Part shown: positions 25,550-34,789 of the stretch, piece by piece | How the letters are laid out: the number at the start of each line of letters is the position of its first letter | Numbering within the stretch: position 1 is the first letter of the stretch | Assembly: GCA_964453115.1 (NCBI GenBank) | Contig: CAYVRT010000002.1 | Coordinates: forward strand, 132,430 to 196,429 | DNA length: 64,000 nucleotides | From: JAIWNK01 sp964453115 | Lineage (GTDB): Bacteria; Chloroflexota; Anaerolineae; Anaerolineales; Anaerolineaceae | Reading direction: 5' to 3' | The notes under the pieces: model-generated | What the model saw: only the letters and a program-made list of their open reading frames with translations | Told to the model about the DNA's origin: nothing | Databases searched by the model: none | Program-made: the position numbers and the translations under genes

Positions 25550-27391
25550 TTATGTCAGAAGAGCATACATCAAATGATCTGCTGAGCCAATATACAACAC
25601 ATTATTCAAAAGTAACGGCGCAGATGTAATTGGGCCACCAGTTGTAAACTTCCAGCGCAAACGCCCATTCTTCATCTCCAGTGCATAGATGTTACCATCT
25701 GCCGAACCGCAATACACAACATCATTATACACGATTGGTGACCCACTGACTTGGTGACTGGTCTTAAAATGCCAGTTTTCCTTGGCACTATTTGCATCAA
25801 TTGAGTAAATATTGCCATCTGCCGAACCAACATAAACAGAATTTTCGTGCCGATATGGGGAAGAGACCGATCCCTTATTCATTCGGAAACGCCAAACCAT
25901 CCAGCCGGATCGAGCATCCAGCGCGTACACAGCCCCATCCAATGCACTAAGATACACCACACCATCTGCCAGGCATGGTGCAGCTGTTACTGCCCGTTTT
26001 GCCCGATACCGCCAACGAATCTGCCCGCGAAAATCCACGCACAAAAACTCGCCGCTTTCACTACCACAATAAACACTATCGTTTGAAGTCACCGGTGAAG
26101 ACCGAATCGCATCCCCTACATCCACACGCCAGACCTGCTTTCCCGAAATCATATTTAAGGCATACAAATAACCATCGTCTGACCCAAAAAAGATATGTCC
26201 TTCTGTTACGCGCGGCGAACAACGGATGGGCTTTTGTGCATTGAACTTCCACAACAAACGTCCACTGCGCTGTGAAATTGCATATAGATTCCCATCCTCC
26301 GATCCAAAAAAGATTGTTTGGTCAGCAATCGCTGGCCGGCTCACAACCCCGCCCTCTGTCGGGTATTTCCACAAAAATTTCCCATCCGCAGCATTCAAGG
26401 CATACAAATTATTATCATACGCCCCTACATACAAAACGCCGCCATCATGCGTCGGCGTACAACGAATCTCATCTTCACATTTGAAAGTCCACAATGGTTT
26501 CACCGTCTGCTCACGCTCTACAGCCGGCAACGACATGCGCGACAAGGCCCCCGTCTTACGAGCCACCGTCATCAACGCCTCTTTCATTGCCTCAGCCGAT
26601 TGAAAACGATCGGCCGGGTCATATTGAAGCGCCGTATTAATCACCACCTCAAACTCAGGCGAAACACCAGGATTCACCTGACGAATGGGACGCTCAGCAA
26701 AAGAGAAAGGAGCTTCCAGACGCGGGTCGCGCCGGGTTAACAAATGATGCAATGTTGCCCCCAAAGCATAAATATCCACCAATGGTGACCCCTCGCCCCG
26801 ATACTGCTCTGGCGGTGAATAGCCCTCCGTTCCAATCATCGTACCTTTCTGTCCCACCCGAAATGCCTTTGCAATTCCAAAATCCACCAGAACAATATTA
26901 CCCCGCGTATTCACCATCACGTTCGATGGCTTCATATCCCGAAAAATAATCGGCTCTGGCTTGTGTGAATGCAAGTAAGACAAAACATCGCATAATTCCA
27001 CAGCCCAGCCCAATACCTGCTCCTCAGGGAAAAATCGGTCCGTTTCACTAAGCATCGCTTCCAAATCTTTCCCATTCACAAATTCCAGCACCAAATAGGC
27101 CCGTTCATCATGCGAGAAATAATCGAAAATCTTAGGAATGGAAGGATGATTGAGCGCCACCAAAATATTGGCCTCACGCTCAAAGTTCTGGACAATCGTT
27201 TGCCTCACCAATGGATCAGGAGCAGAATTAATCATCTCCTTCACAGCAACCAATTTCACCACGTTGGGAAAATGCAAATCGCGCGCACGATAAACCGAGC
27301 CCATCCCGCCAACACCAATCACATCCTGAATTAAATACCGCTCCACCAATACAGAACCTGGTTGGAGCTGCTTTGTTGGGCCTTTGCCCAT
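25550..27391 (-). CDS. Soluble Ser/Thr protein kinase fused to an eight-repeat PQQ-like beta propeller
   Basis: 613 residues from the ATG at 27391 (a TTG at 27469 would add 26 residues; neither has a clear Shine-Dalgarno). Kinase domain 19-280: glycine loop GVGGMGSVYRARD, K51 in VAVKEM, FRDMKPSNVMV with D152 (Phe replaces the His of HRD, a variant I recall from other bacterial kinases), DFG D170, and GTEGYSPPEQ. Residues about 300-613 are eight repeats of about 40 residues with the pattern VYxGSxDGxxYALDxxxGxxxWxF, a PQQ/BamB-like propeller. There is no transmembrane helix, so the propeller is cytoplasmic and could bind a protein or ligand. First gene of the signalling operon. Confidence 0.93.
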   Translation of the reverse strand: MGKGPTKQLQPGSVLVERYLIQDVIGVGGMGSVYRARDLHFPNVVKLVAVKEMINSAPDPLVRQTIVQNFEREANILVALNHPSIPKIFDYFSHDERAYLVLEFVNGKDLEAMLSETDRFFPEEQVLGWAVELCDVLSYLHSHKPEPIIFRDMKPSNVMVNTRGNIVLVDFGIAKAFRVGQKGTMIGTEGYSPPEQYRGEGSPLVDIYALGATLHHLLTRRDPRLEAPFSFAERPIRQVNPGVSPEFEVVINTALQYDPADRFQSAEAMKEALMTVARKTGALSRMSLPAVEREQTVKPLWTFKCEDEIRCTPTHDGGVLYVGAYDNNLYALNAADGKFLWKYPTEGGVVSRPAIADQTIFFGSEDGNLYAISQRSGRLLWKFNAQKPIRCSPRVTEGHIFFGSDDGYLYALNMISGKQVWRVDVGDAIRSSPVTSNDSVYCGSESGEFLCVDFRGQIRWRYRAKRAVTAAPCLADGVVYLSALDGAVYALDARSGWMVWRFRMNKGSVSSPYRHENSVYVGSADGNIYSIDANSAKENWHFKTSHQVSGSPIVYNDVVYCGSADGNIYALEMKNGRLRWKFTTGGPITSAPLLLNNVLYIGSADHLMYALLT

Positions 27392-27533
27392 ATTCAGGTT
27401 TTGTGTAATCCGATGCGTATCCAGACCTGCCTCCCAAAGACAAAATCTTTCCCCCTCTCCACAGCCCAATAAAAAATAAAAACTTTTTAAAAACCCGAAA
27501 GCTGTCGAAAGAGAGATTTATCAGAATATTATC

Positions 27534-27561
27534 ATTATAACTTCAAATGTATTTTTTGCAA
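27534..27561 (-). promoter_or_regulatory. Promoter of the Ser/Thr kinase operon
   Basis: On the minus strand, TTGCAA (27556-27561) and TATAAT (27534-27539) are separated by 16 bases. Transcription would start near 27527, giving a leader of about 135 bases to the ATG at 27391. The promoter lies just beyond the end of the beta-glucosidase gene. Confidence 0.6.
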
Positions 27562-27590
27562 TGTACATAGACCGTCCAAATTGCCCCAAT

Positions 27591-28961
27591 TTATTCATCG
27601 GCACCTCGCCACCCATTGTTAGCAATCACCCGCCGATACCAATGACCACTTTCCTTGATAATTCGTCGCTGAGTAACAAAATCCACCCATATTAGCCCAA
27701 ACCGCTGAGAATAACCCTTTGTCCACTCAAAATTATCCAGCAACGACCAGACAAAATATCCACCCAACGGCACACCATCTTCCACGGCCTGCTCCGCTGC
27801 CTGTACATGTTGTTTTAAATAATTTACCCTGCGCCAATCCAAAACGTTTCCATTCTCATCCGGCCCGTCGCCGTAACTAGCGCCGTTCTCCATTACATAC
27901 ATACGTTTGGGGCCATATTCACGATGCAAGCGCCCCAACAACCTTGAAAGCCCCATCGGGAACACTTCCCAGCCCATCTCGGTCATCTGCTCTGACCCAG
28001 GCGGAGCCAGACGCGGAAAACGCTCATCCTCCTCCTCGTCTGAACGCACAACGTGCCGACTATAGTAATTAATGCCTAAAAAGTCCATCTCCCCACCAAT
28101 TATTTCCATATCGCCTGGCAACACAAAATCTTGCACCCCGGCTGGCGAAAGTCCGCCGCGCGACCGGGCCACTTCAATCCCCTCCGCCGGATAACCATAC
28201 CCAAACAATGGATCCAAGAACCAACGATTATACAAGGCATCTGCTTTCTGCCAGGCAAGCCAATCTGCCGGGCTATGTGAGGCTGGCTCTCCATCTACCG
28301 GGTTCAACACCACGCCCACTTCAGCATTCGGTGCATTGGCGCGCAAGACCGGCAAAGCTGATCCATGCGCCAATAGCAAGCCATGCGCTGCCTTCAAAGC
28401 CATGTGCAAATCACTCAAGCCAGGCGCATGAACGCCCATCTCATAGCTCAAAAAGCTTGCACACCAGGGCTCATTCAATGTAGCCCATGAACGCACCCTA
28501 TCACCCAGGCAACGACTGATAACATCTGCATATTCAACAAATGCAAATACCGTCTCACGGTTTAACCAGCCTCCCGCATCCTGCAAGACCTGAGGCAGAT
28601 CCCAATGATAGAGAGTCGCATAAGGTTGAATTCCTTTTTCCAAAAGCTCATCCACCAAACGGCTGTAAAAGTCCAAACCAGCCTGCAACACGCGCCCGCG
28701 CCCATCCGGCAAAATACGCGGCCAAGCTATTGAAAACCGATATGCTTGCAACCCCAAATCTGCCATCAAATCCACATCTTCACGCCAGCGATGGTAGTGA
28801 TCACAAGCCACATCTCCCGTCTCACCTGTCTCAATTTTTCCTGGCGTATGCGAAAAACGATCCCAAATCGATTCGCCGCGCCCGTCAACCTGCCAGGCAC
28901 CCTCAACCTGATAAGCTGATGTTGCTGCCCCCCACACAAAATTTTTTGGGAAACCGCTCAT
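27591..28961 (-). CDS. GH1 beta-glucosidase
   Basis: A 456-residue family GH1 enzyme of standard length. It starts with FPKNFVWGAATSAYQVEGAW, and has acid/base E164 in TLNEPW and nucleophile E358 in YVMENG. Retaining hydrolysis of beta-glucosides, here probably cellobiose and short cello-oligosaccharides given the neighbours. No signal peptide, so it acts on imported sugar in the cytoplasm. It is the last gene of the long minus-strand operon and starts two bases after the upstream stop. Confidence 0.95.
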   Translation of the reverse strand: MSGFPKNFVWGAATSAYQVEGAWQVDGRGESIWDRFSHTPGKIETGETGDVACDHYHRWREDVDLMADLGLQAYRFSIAWPRILPDGRGRVLQAGLDFYSRLVDELLEKGIQPYATLYHWDLPQVLQDAGGWLNRETVFAFVEYADVISRCLGDRVRSWATLNEPWCASFLSYEMGVHAPGLSDLHMALKAAHGLLLAHGSALPVLRANAPNAEVGVVLNPVDGEPASHSPADWLAWQKADALYNRWFLDPLFGYGYPAEGIEVARSRGGLSPAGVQDFVLPGDMEIIGGEMDFLGINYYSRHVVRSDEEEDERFPRLAPPGSEQMTEMGWEVFPMGLSRLLGRLHREYGPKRMYVMENGASYGDGPDENGNVLDWRRVNYLKQHVQAAEQAVEDGVPLGGYFVWSLLDNFEWTKGYSQRFGLIWVDFVTQRRIIKESGHWYRRVIANNGWRGADE

Positions 28962-28963
28962 CT

Positions 28964-29821
28964 CTACTCATCCCTTCCAGAAAGCCAGACCAACAGTTCG
29001 GACTCGTCCTGCACCGCAGACTGCGACAGACTCCAAACCTCCGTGTGTTCCACAAAATCATCGGGCTGTACACACTGAAACCGCCCCTGTGTTTCAAGTT
29101 CAACAAAGCGGTCATTACAATACACTTCCACATTGGCTCCCCAATCCACATACTCCGTCGCCGGCTCAACGCAAAAACGCTTCTCAAACCACAGTCCATC
29201 CAGCCAGTACCCAACCCATCCCAAAGAATTATACTGCCCAATCTTCAACGGGCTAAAACCTGGCTTTACCCAAATCCGCCAAAAATCTTTTCCCAAACTC
29301 AATCGCTCATCGGATATTTCTGTGTAAGGCCAAAGCACCAATGCTCGATTTGGCAGCAAGTCCTCATTTAAGGGTGGCTGCGGCAACAAAACCACGCCAC
29401 CAGGCTGCAACTGTGTAATTGCCCAGGGGGCAAGTTCAACTGCCCATGCACCCTTATTAAATAGCCGATGTGTAACTTCCACTTGCGCCTTGCCCGGCAA
29501 TAAACGGATCTCCATTTCCTTGCGAATCCCGGTCGGCATCTCAACCGCCTGTCCAAGTCGAACCCACTGCTCTCCCAATCGCTCAACAAACACCTCTTCG
29601 GCTTCTGGGAAATCACTGCGATTAGCCCGCTCTGGCGCGTGCCACAGCCGATGCCCACCCAACAGTCTGAACAAACCATGTTTCGTTTCCCACCCCAGAT
29701 CCGGCAAGCGAATAAAAAGATTCCGCCCATCCTCCAACAAGCGCACTCCCATCACTCGCAAGCCACCCTGAACCAGATACTCAACCTCAAGAATACCATT
29801 GGATAATACATCTGTCTGCAT
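28964..29821 (-). CDS. Galactose-mutarotase-like protein (DUF4380-like)
   Basis: A 285-residue beta-rich protein without signal peptide. The motif LGGHRLWHAPE is the hallmark I associate with DUF4380 and related aldose-epimerase-fold proteins, whose usual job is to interconvert sugar anomers or bind sugars. In this operon an anomer-converting role would make sense, because GH94 enzymes release alpha-glucose 1-phosphate and beta-configured sugar while GH1 acts on beta-glucosides (inference). It lies between the first GH94 gene and the GH1 gene. Confidence 0.7.
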   Translation of the reverse strand: MQTDVLSNGILEVEYLVQGGLRVMGVRLLEDGRNLFIRLPDLGWETKHGLFRLLGGHRLWHAPERANRSDFPEAEEVFVERLGEQWVRLGQAVEMPTGIRKEMEIRLLPGKAQVEVTHRLFNKGAWAVELAPWAITQLQPGGVVLLPQPPLNEDLLPNRALVLWPYTEISDERLSLGKDFWRIWVKPGFSPLKIGQYNSLGWVGYWLDGLWFEKRFCVEPATEYVDWGANVEVYCNDRFVELETQGRFQCVQPDDFVEHTEVWSLSQSAVQDESELLVWLSGRDE

Positions 29822-29887
29822 TCAATTCTCTCCCAAAACAATATCTCAGTGACGTGCCAGGCGCATCATCAAAACATCTACCATCCA

Positions 29888-32302
29888 TTATCCCATCCAA
29901 ACATCCACTTGGTGTTCAGCATCATCCGAAAAAACAGGCAAAACCATGCCACTCACCATTTCACCATCCACCAAAACCTGAACCACCCCACGACAAACAT
30001 GTTGTAAATTCCGAACCCGAATCTGATATCGAGTTCCGCGGAAGGTCCGCCACACCTCAAACCCATCCCAATCTGCTGGAATGCAAGGGTCTACCAGCAA
30101 CCCCGCATACATTGGACGGACTCCCAAAATGTATTGTGTTGCCGCCTGATACGCCCACGAAGCCGTGCCTGAAAGCCAGCTGTTGCGTCCCAACCCAAAT
30201 TGAGGATGTTCATCACCCAAGATGTTTTGCGGATATACATACGGCTCACTTTCAAACCTTTCTATTGTATCATTTTTTGCCGCAGGGTTAATTTGTCGGT
30301 AATATTGATAAGCTCGCTCTCCATTTCCAATCATTGTCTCCGCAATCATCAACCAGGGGTTAACGTGCAAGAAAATACACCCATTCTCTTTTGCTCCCGG
30401 CGGATATGTTGTAATCCCACCCTGATGTGGGTCAAATCCATTAAAACCAGGAGTGCTGAGCTTAATCCCATGTCGAGTATTCAAGCGTTGATACACTGCC
30501 TGAAGCGCCTGTCGAGCACGCTCACCAGTTGCAAACCCAGCCATCACCGGCCATGCCTGCCCATACGCATAAATCTGCCCAGCACGATTCTTTCTAGAGC
30601 CCAAAGGATTACCATCTGTGTCAAAATAACTGACATACCATTCCCCATCCCAGGCAACCTTGTTCACCCGTTCACACATTTCCATGTAATCCTGACGATA
30701 CACCTGGGCGAACTGCTCTTCCCCCAAAAATTCGCTCAATTCAATCATCTCCAACAAGGCTCGGCCATACAATGCCGCCGCCAGCACCGATTCCGAGCCA
30801 GTCGGTAAATTGATCGTGTCATTCCAATCTGCAAACCCCAAATGCGGCAGCCCATGTTGTCCAATATCCTGATGGCTAAAAGCTACAGCCCGCTGCAAAT
30901 GTTCCCACACCGATCCTTTCTCCACAGGGTGCAACGGGTCTTTTTCGTAATAATACCCCACCTCTTCCCGTAAGAACTCCCAATCCGCAGTTTCTTTCAA
31001 ATATGCACAAACCGTCTGAATAATCCACAAATGATCATCACAATAGTAATGTGGTCGGTCTTCCCGCTCCAAAGAATCTCCTGCACTGGCAATCATCGAA
31101 AGCGGATTGAACTGATGCATAGCCGAACCATCTGCCAATTGCACCCCCAACAACTGCCGAATAAATGGTTTTGCAGACCGTCCCTCCATAGCCAAAACAG
31201 CCAAAACATCCTGCGAACTATCGCGAAAGCCAATACCGCGCGTCCCCAGACCTACTTGATAAAGCGACAAGTACCGAGACCAATTACGCGTAATGGCACA
31301 TTGATGCGGATTATGAATATTGAGCATACTATTCATAGCCACATCTGGCGTCTTAACCTGCAAAATAGAGAGCCTTTCTTCCCAGAAAGCAGCCAATTCC
31401 TGCAAAGCAGCATCCACTTCCGCATCCCTGCGCCAGCGGTCAATTGACCCCTGAGCATTTTTCAGGCAATCCACTTGTCCCAACTGCACAATCAAACGCC
31501 GTTCCTGACCCACCTCCAACCGCCCCATCTCGTGCAATAACGCGCCAATATTATCGCCGCGTTGTGCCTCATAATTCCCCAATTGCCTCAACAACAACGC
31601 CAATGGACGCGCCCACGTCCCATATTCATGATCGCCCAAAAATTGCGAACGATCCGTTTCATAAGATTGCACAGGCTGATTTGAAGTAAAGTAATTCACC
31701 TGACGATCACGCAACATAAATGGATACTGCAACAAAACCAGTCGCCTTTCCGCCTGCTTAACAGCCCGGCTCTGCATCGTCTGTGGCACCCAATCAGCAT
31801 TGGTGAATTGCTTGAGAGCATCTGGATGGGTATATTCTACGACCGGGATCAAGTCTAAATCCATCGCCTCATTGCTGATATTTTTAACTCGAATATCACG
31901 CAGTTCACATGCCTCCCCCAGCGGCACAAAAATTGTCACGTCAGCTTGCACCCCATGCATCTGCGAAACAATGCGCGTATAACCCAGCCCCACCCGACAT
32001 TCATATTGTTCAAATGCGCTCAATGTCGGTGTATAAAACGGCGAAAAAACCACCCAATCCTCACCACGACGAATGCGCACATACAGCGTTTCGCCACGAA
32101 AATCAGAAGCAGGCAATTGCGAGATGTAGCGCGTAATCCGATTTAAACTTGGATCATTGCGGCAAATCAACGCCCCGCCCGTTTGATCCACAAATCCGCC
32201 AAATGCTAATGAGCCAATATAATTGATCCACTTGACAGGTGTTTTCGGATTGGTAATAACATATTCCCGGTGTTCATCATCAAAAAAACCATAACTGGTC
32301 AT
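29888..32302 (-). CDS. GH94 family disaccharide phosphorylase, divergent paralogue
   Basis: 804 residues from the ATG at 32302, which follows AAGGAGG; the open frame extends 51 codons further but into the upstream gene. GH94 hallmarks: NPHQCAITRNWSRYLSLYQ, GFRDSSQDVL, catalytic acid Asp in FADWNDTINL (about D495), GITTYPPGAKENG and NSWLSGTASWAY. It phosphorolyses a beta-linked glucoside to glucose 1-phosphate and sugar. The residues around the acid (DWNDTINLPTGSES) differ from cellobiose phosphorylase (DWNDCLNL-NCF), so the acceptor may differ: chitobiose, laminaribiose or another disaccharide are possible. Its neighbour is a better cellobiose phosphorylase candidate. Confidence 0.88.
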   Translation of the reverse strand: MTSYGFFDDEHREYVITNPKTPVKWINYIGSLAFGGFVDQTGGALICRNDPSLNRITRYISQLPASDFRGETLYVRIRRGEDWVVFSPFYTPTLSAFEQYECRVGLGYTRIVSQMHGVQADVTIFVPLGEACELRDIRVKNISNEAMDLDLIPVVEYTHPDALKQFTNADWVPQTMQSRAVKQAERRLVLLQYPFMLRDRQVNYFTSNQPVQSYETDRSQFLGDHEYGTWARPLALLLRQLGNYEAQRGDNIGALLHEMGRLEVGQERRLIVQLGQVDCLKNAQGSIDRWRRDAEVDAALQELAAFWEERLSILQVKTPDVAMNSMLNIHNPHQCAITRNWSRYLSLYQVGLGTRGIGFRDSSQDVLAVLAMEGRSAKPFIRQLLGVQLADGSAMHQFNPLSMIASAGDSLEREDRPHYYCDDHLWIIQTVCAYLKETADWEFLREEVGYYYEKDPLHPVEKGSVWEHLQRAVAFSHQDIGQHGLPHLGFADWNDTINLPTGSESVLAAALYGRALLEMIELSEFLGEEQFAQVYRQDYMEMCERVNKVAWDGEWYVSYFDTDGNPLGSRKNRAGQIYAYGQAWPVMAGFATGERARQALQAVYQRLNTRHGIKLSTPGFNGFDPHQGGITTYPPGAKENGCIFLHVNPWLMIAETMIGNGERAYQYYRQINPAAKNDTIERFESEPYVYPQNILGDEHPQFGLGRNSWLSGTASWAYQAATQYILGVRPMYAGLLVDPCIPADWDGFEVWRTFRGTRYQIRVRNLQHVCRGVVQVLVDGEMVSGMVLPVFSDDAEHQVDVWMG

Positions 32303-32306
32303 GACC

Positions 32307-34763
32307 TTATTCCTCCTTGCCTCCAAGCCAAACTTCAACTTGCACCCGATCCACACCAACAGACGGCAATGGCAGCCGCCGCCCCTCCACTTCCTGTCCA
32401 TCCATCCACAGTCGAACGCGATTCCCTGCCCCCTTACGCTGAATGCTAATTTCATACCTCACACCACGATACAGGCGCTCCGCCCGAAATCCATCCCAAT
32501 CCATCGGCAGCACGGGATCTATTTCCAGCCCATCAAACCCGGCCCGCACACCTAAAATCCACTGCGTAATTGCCACATAATTCCAGGCTGCCGTACCTGT
32601 CAACCAGGAATTTTTCGCCTCGCCGTGTGTTGGTGCATCTCGCCCTGCAATCATTTGTGAATAACAATATGGCTCGCAGCGATGCACTTCACTCATCTGC
32701 TCCCGCACCGAAGGATTGATGCGCAAATAATAATCCAACGCCTTTTCACCATTTCCGGTTTTAGCCTCAGCAATCATCACCCAGGGATTGTTGTGGCAAA
32801 AAACACCCGCATTCTCTTTATAACCCGGCGGATAAGAAGAAATCTCGCCCAGCTGCAAATAATAATGAGTATAAGCCGGCTGCAGCAACACAACCCCATG
32901 CTCTGTAGCCAAATACCGTCCAACCGAGTCCAAGGCCTGGCGCGCCTTACCATCTTCCAGACCTACCCCAGCCATTACACACATCCCCTGTGGCTCAACA
33001 AAAATCTTGCCTTCTTCACAACTTACAGAACCAACTTTCTCACCAAAAGCGTCATAAGCCCTCAAAAACCAATCCCCATCCCATCCAAAAGCTTCAATCG
33101 CAGCCTTCATCTGGCCCATTACAGACCGGTATTGCGCCACCTCATCAACACGTCCCAAACGCAGAGCAATCTCTGACAATTCCTGAGCAACCAGAACAAA
33201 TAGACCGGCAATAAACACCGATTCAGCCACCACACCTTCCCGATTGGTCGTCGTCTGGAAAGATTGTCCAGGCTGATCCGAAAAACAATTTAAATTCAGA
33301 CAATCGTTCCAATCTGCTCGGCCAATTAAAGGCAACCCATGCGGCCCAAGTCGCTCCAGCGTATATTCCAAGCTGCGCCTTAAATGCTCATATAATGGCA
33401 TCTCACTCCCCGCCCGATTATCAAATGGCACGGGTACATCGCAAATCCCCCAATCCCCTGTCTCACGCAAATAAGCCCCAGCAGCAAGAATCAACCACAA
33501 TGGATCATCATTAAAACTGCCCCCAATATCATGATTTCCGCGCTTGGTCAAAGGTTGATATTGATGATACGCCCCGCCATTCTCCAATTGAGTGGCAGCG
33601 ATGTCCAACAATCGCTCACGCGCTCGTTGAGGCGAAAGTTGCACAAAAGCCAACAAATCCTGGTTTGAATCGCGAAACCCCAAGCCACGCCCAATCCCCG
33701 TCTCATATCCTGAGGCAGAGCGCGAGATATTGAATGTCACCATACACTGATACACATTCCAAATGTTCACCATTCTATCCACATGATGATTGGGGGTCTG
33801 TACCTGCATCCTACTCAAAAGTTCGTCCCACCAGCGCTGTAATGCTTTGAAAGCCTCATCCACCACTTGCTCATTTCGATATTTTTCAATCAATGGCAAC
33901 ACATATTGGCGATTTAACTGCTGTGAAAACGGTGGATCAAATTTTTCCTCAACCGGATTTTCAAAATATCCCAACACAAACCGAACTCGTTTTCTCTCCC
34001 CAACAGCCATTGTCAAGTTCACCTGCTCCACAGCAACCGGCGCCCAACCATGTGCCAGCGAATTTGCGCACATTCCTCGCTCTACCGCCAAAGGGTTCTC
34101 CCATCCCCGATAAGCCCCCAAAAAATCTTCGCGCTGCGTATCAAACCCAGTCAATGGATCCGAACAAGCAAAATAAGCAAAATGATTGCGTCGCTCACGA
34201 TACTCCGTCTTATGATAAATGACATCATCCACAACTTCAACTTCGCCTGTACTGTAATTGCGCTGATAATTGGTCACATCATCCCATGCATCCCACAAAC
34301 AAAACTCAACCGCTCCAAAGATAGAAATTTCTGCCGGCTCTTGTCGCTGATTAACAATCTCCACATCCCAAATTTCCAAATTTTCGCCCAAAGGCACAAA
34401 GTACAAAGTCTCAGCCCGAATTCCACAATAGGTAGATCCAATCCGGCTATACCCAAGCCCATGCCGGCAGCGGTACTCTTCCACCGCATGGCGGGTTGGT
34501 TGCCAAGAAGGTGACCAAAACTTTCCATTCTGTCTATCACACAAATAGATATACCGACCGCCACAATCAACCGGCACATTGTTATAGCGATAACGGGTTA
34601 AGCGGCGCAAACGTGCATCCCGATAAAAAGAATAGCCACCCCCAGTATTTGAAAGCAACCCAAAATACGCCTCGCAGCCCAAATAATTCATCCATGGCAA
34701 AGGTGTATCAGGACGTTCAATCACATACTCTTTTCGAACATCATCAAAATACCCGTACTGCAT
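32307..34763 (-). CDS. Cellobiose phosphorylase-like GH94 enzyme
   Basis: 818 residues from the ATG at 34763, preceded by AAGGAG at eight bases; a GTG three codons upstream overlaps that site. The length and motifs match cellobiose phosphorylase (about 810-820 residues): RSASGYETGIGRGLGFRDSNQD, catalytic acid D487 in RADWNDCLNLNCFS, SFQTT, and YPPGYKENAGVFCHNNPW. It splits cellobiose with phosphate into alpha-glucose 1-phosphate and glucose, saving one ATP relative to hydrolysis. Cytoplasmic. It sits in the LacI-headed operon and is followed four bases later by the second GH94 gene. Confidence 0.9.
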   Translation of the reverse strand: MQYGYFDDVRKEYVIERPDTPLPWMNYLGCEAYFGLLSNTGGGYSFYRDARLRRLTRYRYNNVPVDCGGRYIYLCDRQNGKFWSPSWQPTRHAVEEYRCRHGLGYSRIGSTYCGIRAETLYFVPLGENLEIWDVEIVNQRQEPAEISIFGAVEFCLWDAWDDVTNYQRNYSTGEVEVVDDVIYHKTEYRERRNHFAYFACSDPLTGFDTQREDFLGAYRGWENPLAVERGMCANSLAHGWAPVAVEQVNLTMAVGERKRVRFVLGYFENPVEEKFDPPFSQQLNRQYVLPLIEKYRNEQVVDEAFKALQRWWDELLSRMQVQTPNHHVDRMVNIWNVYQCMVTFNISRSASGYETGIGRGLGFRDSNQDLLAFVQLSPQRARERLLDIAATQLENGGAYHQYQPLTKRGNHDIGGSFNDDPLWLILAAGAYLRETGDWGICDVPVPFDNRAGSEMPLYEHLRRSLEYTLERLGPHGLPLIGRADWNDCLNLNCFSDQPGQSFQTTTNREGVVAESVFIAGLFVLVAQELSEIALRLGRVDEVAQYRSVMGQMKAAIEAFGWDGDWFLRAYDAFGEKVGSVSCEEGKIFVEPQGMCVMAGVGLEDGKARQALDSVGRYLATEHGVVLLQPAYTHYYLQLGEISSYPPGYKENAGVFCHNNPWVMIAEAKTGNGEKALDYYLRINPSVREQMSEVHRCEPYCYSQMIAGRDAPTHGEAKNSWLTGTAAWNYVAITQWILGVRAGFDGLEIDPVLPMDWDGFRAERLYRGVRYEISIQRKGAGNRVRLWMDGQEVEGRRLPLPSVGVDRVQVEVWLGGKEE

Positions 34764-34789
34764 CTCTATCACTCCTTATAACACCAAAA

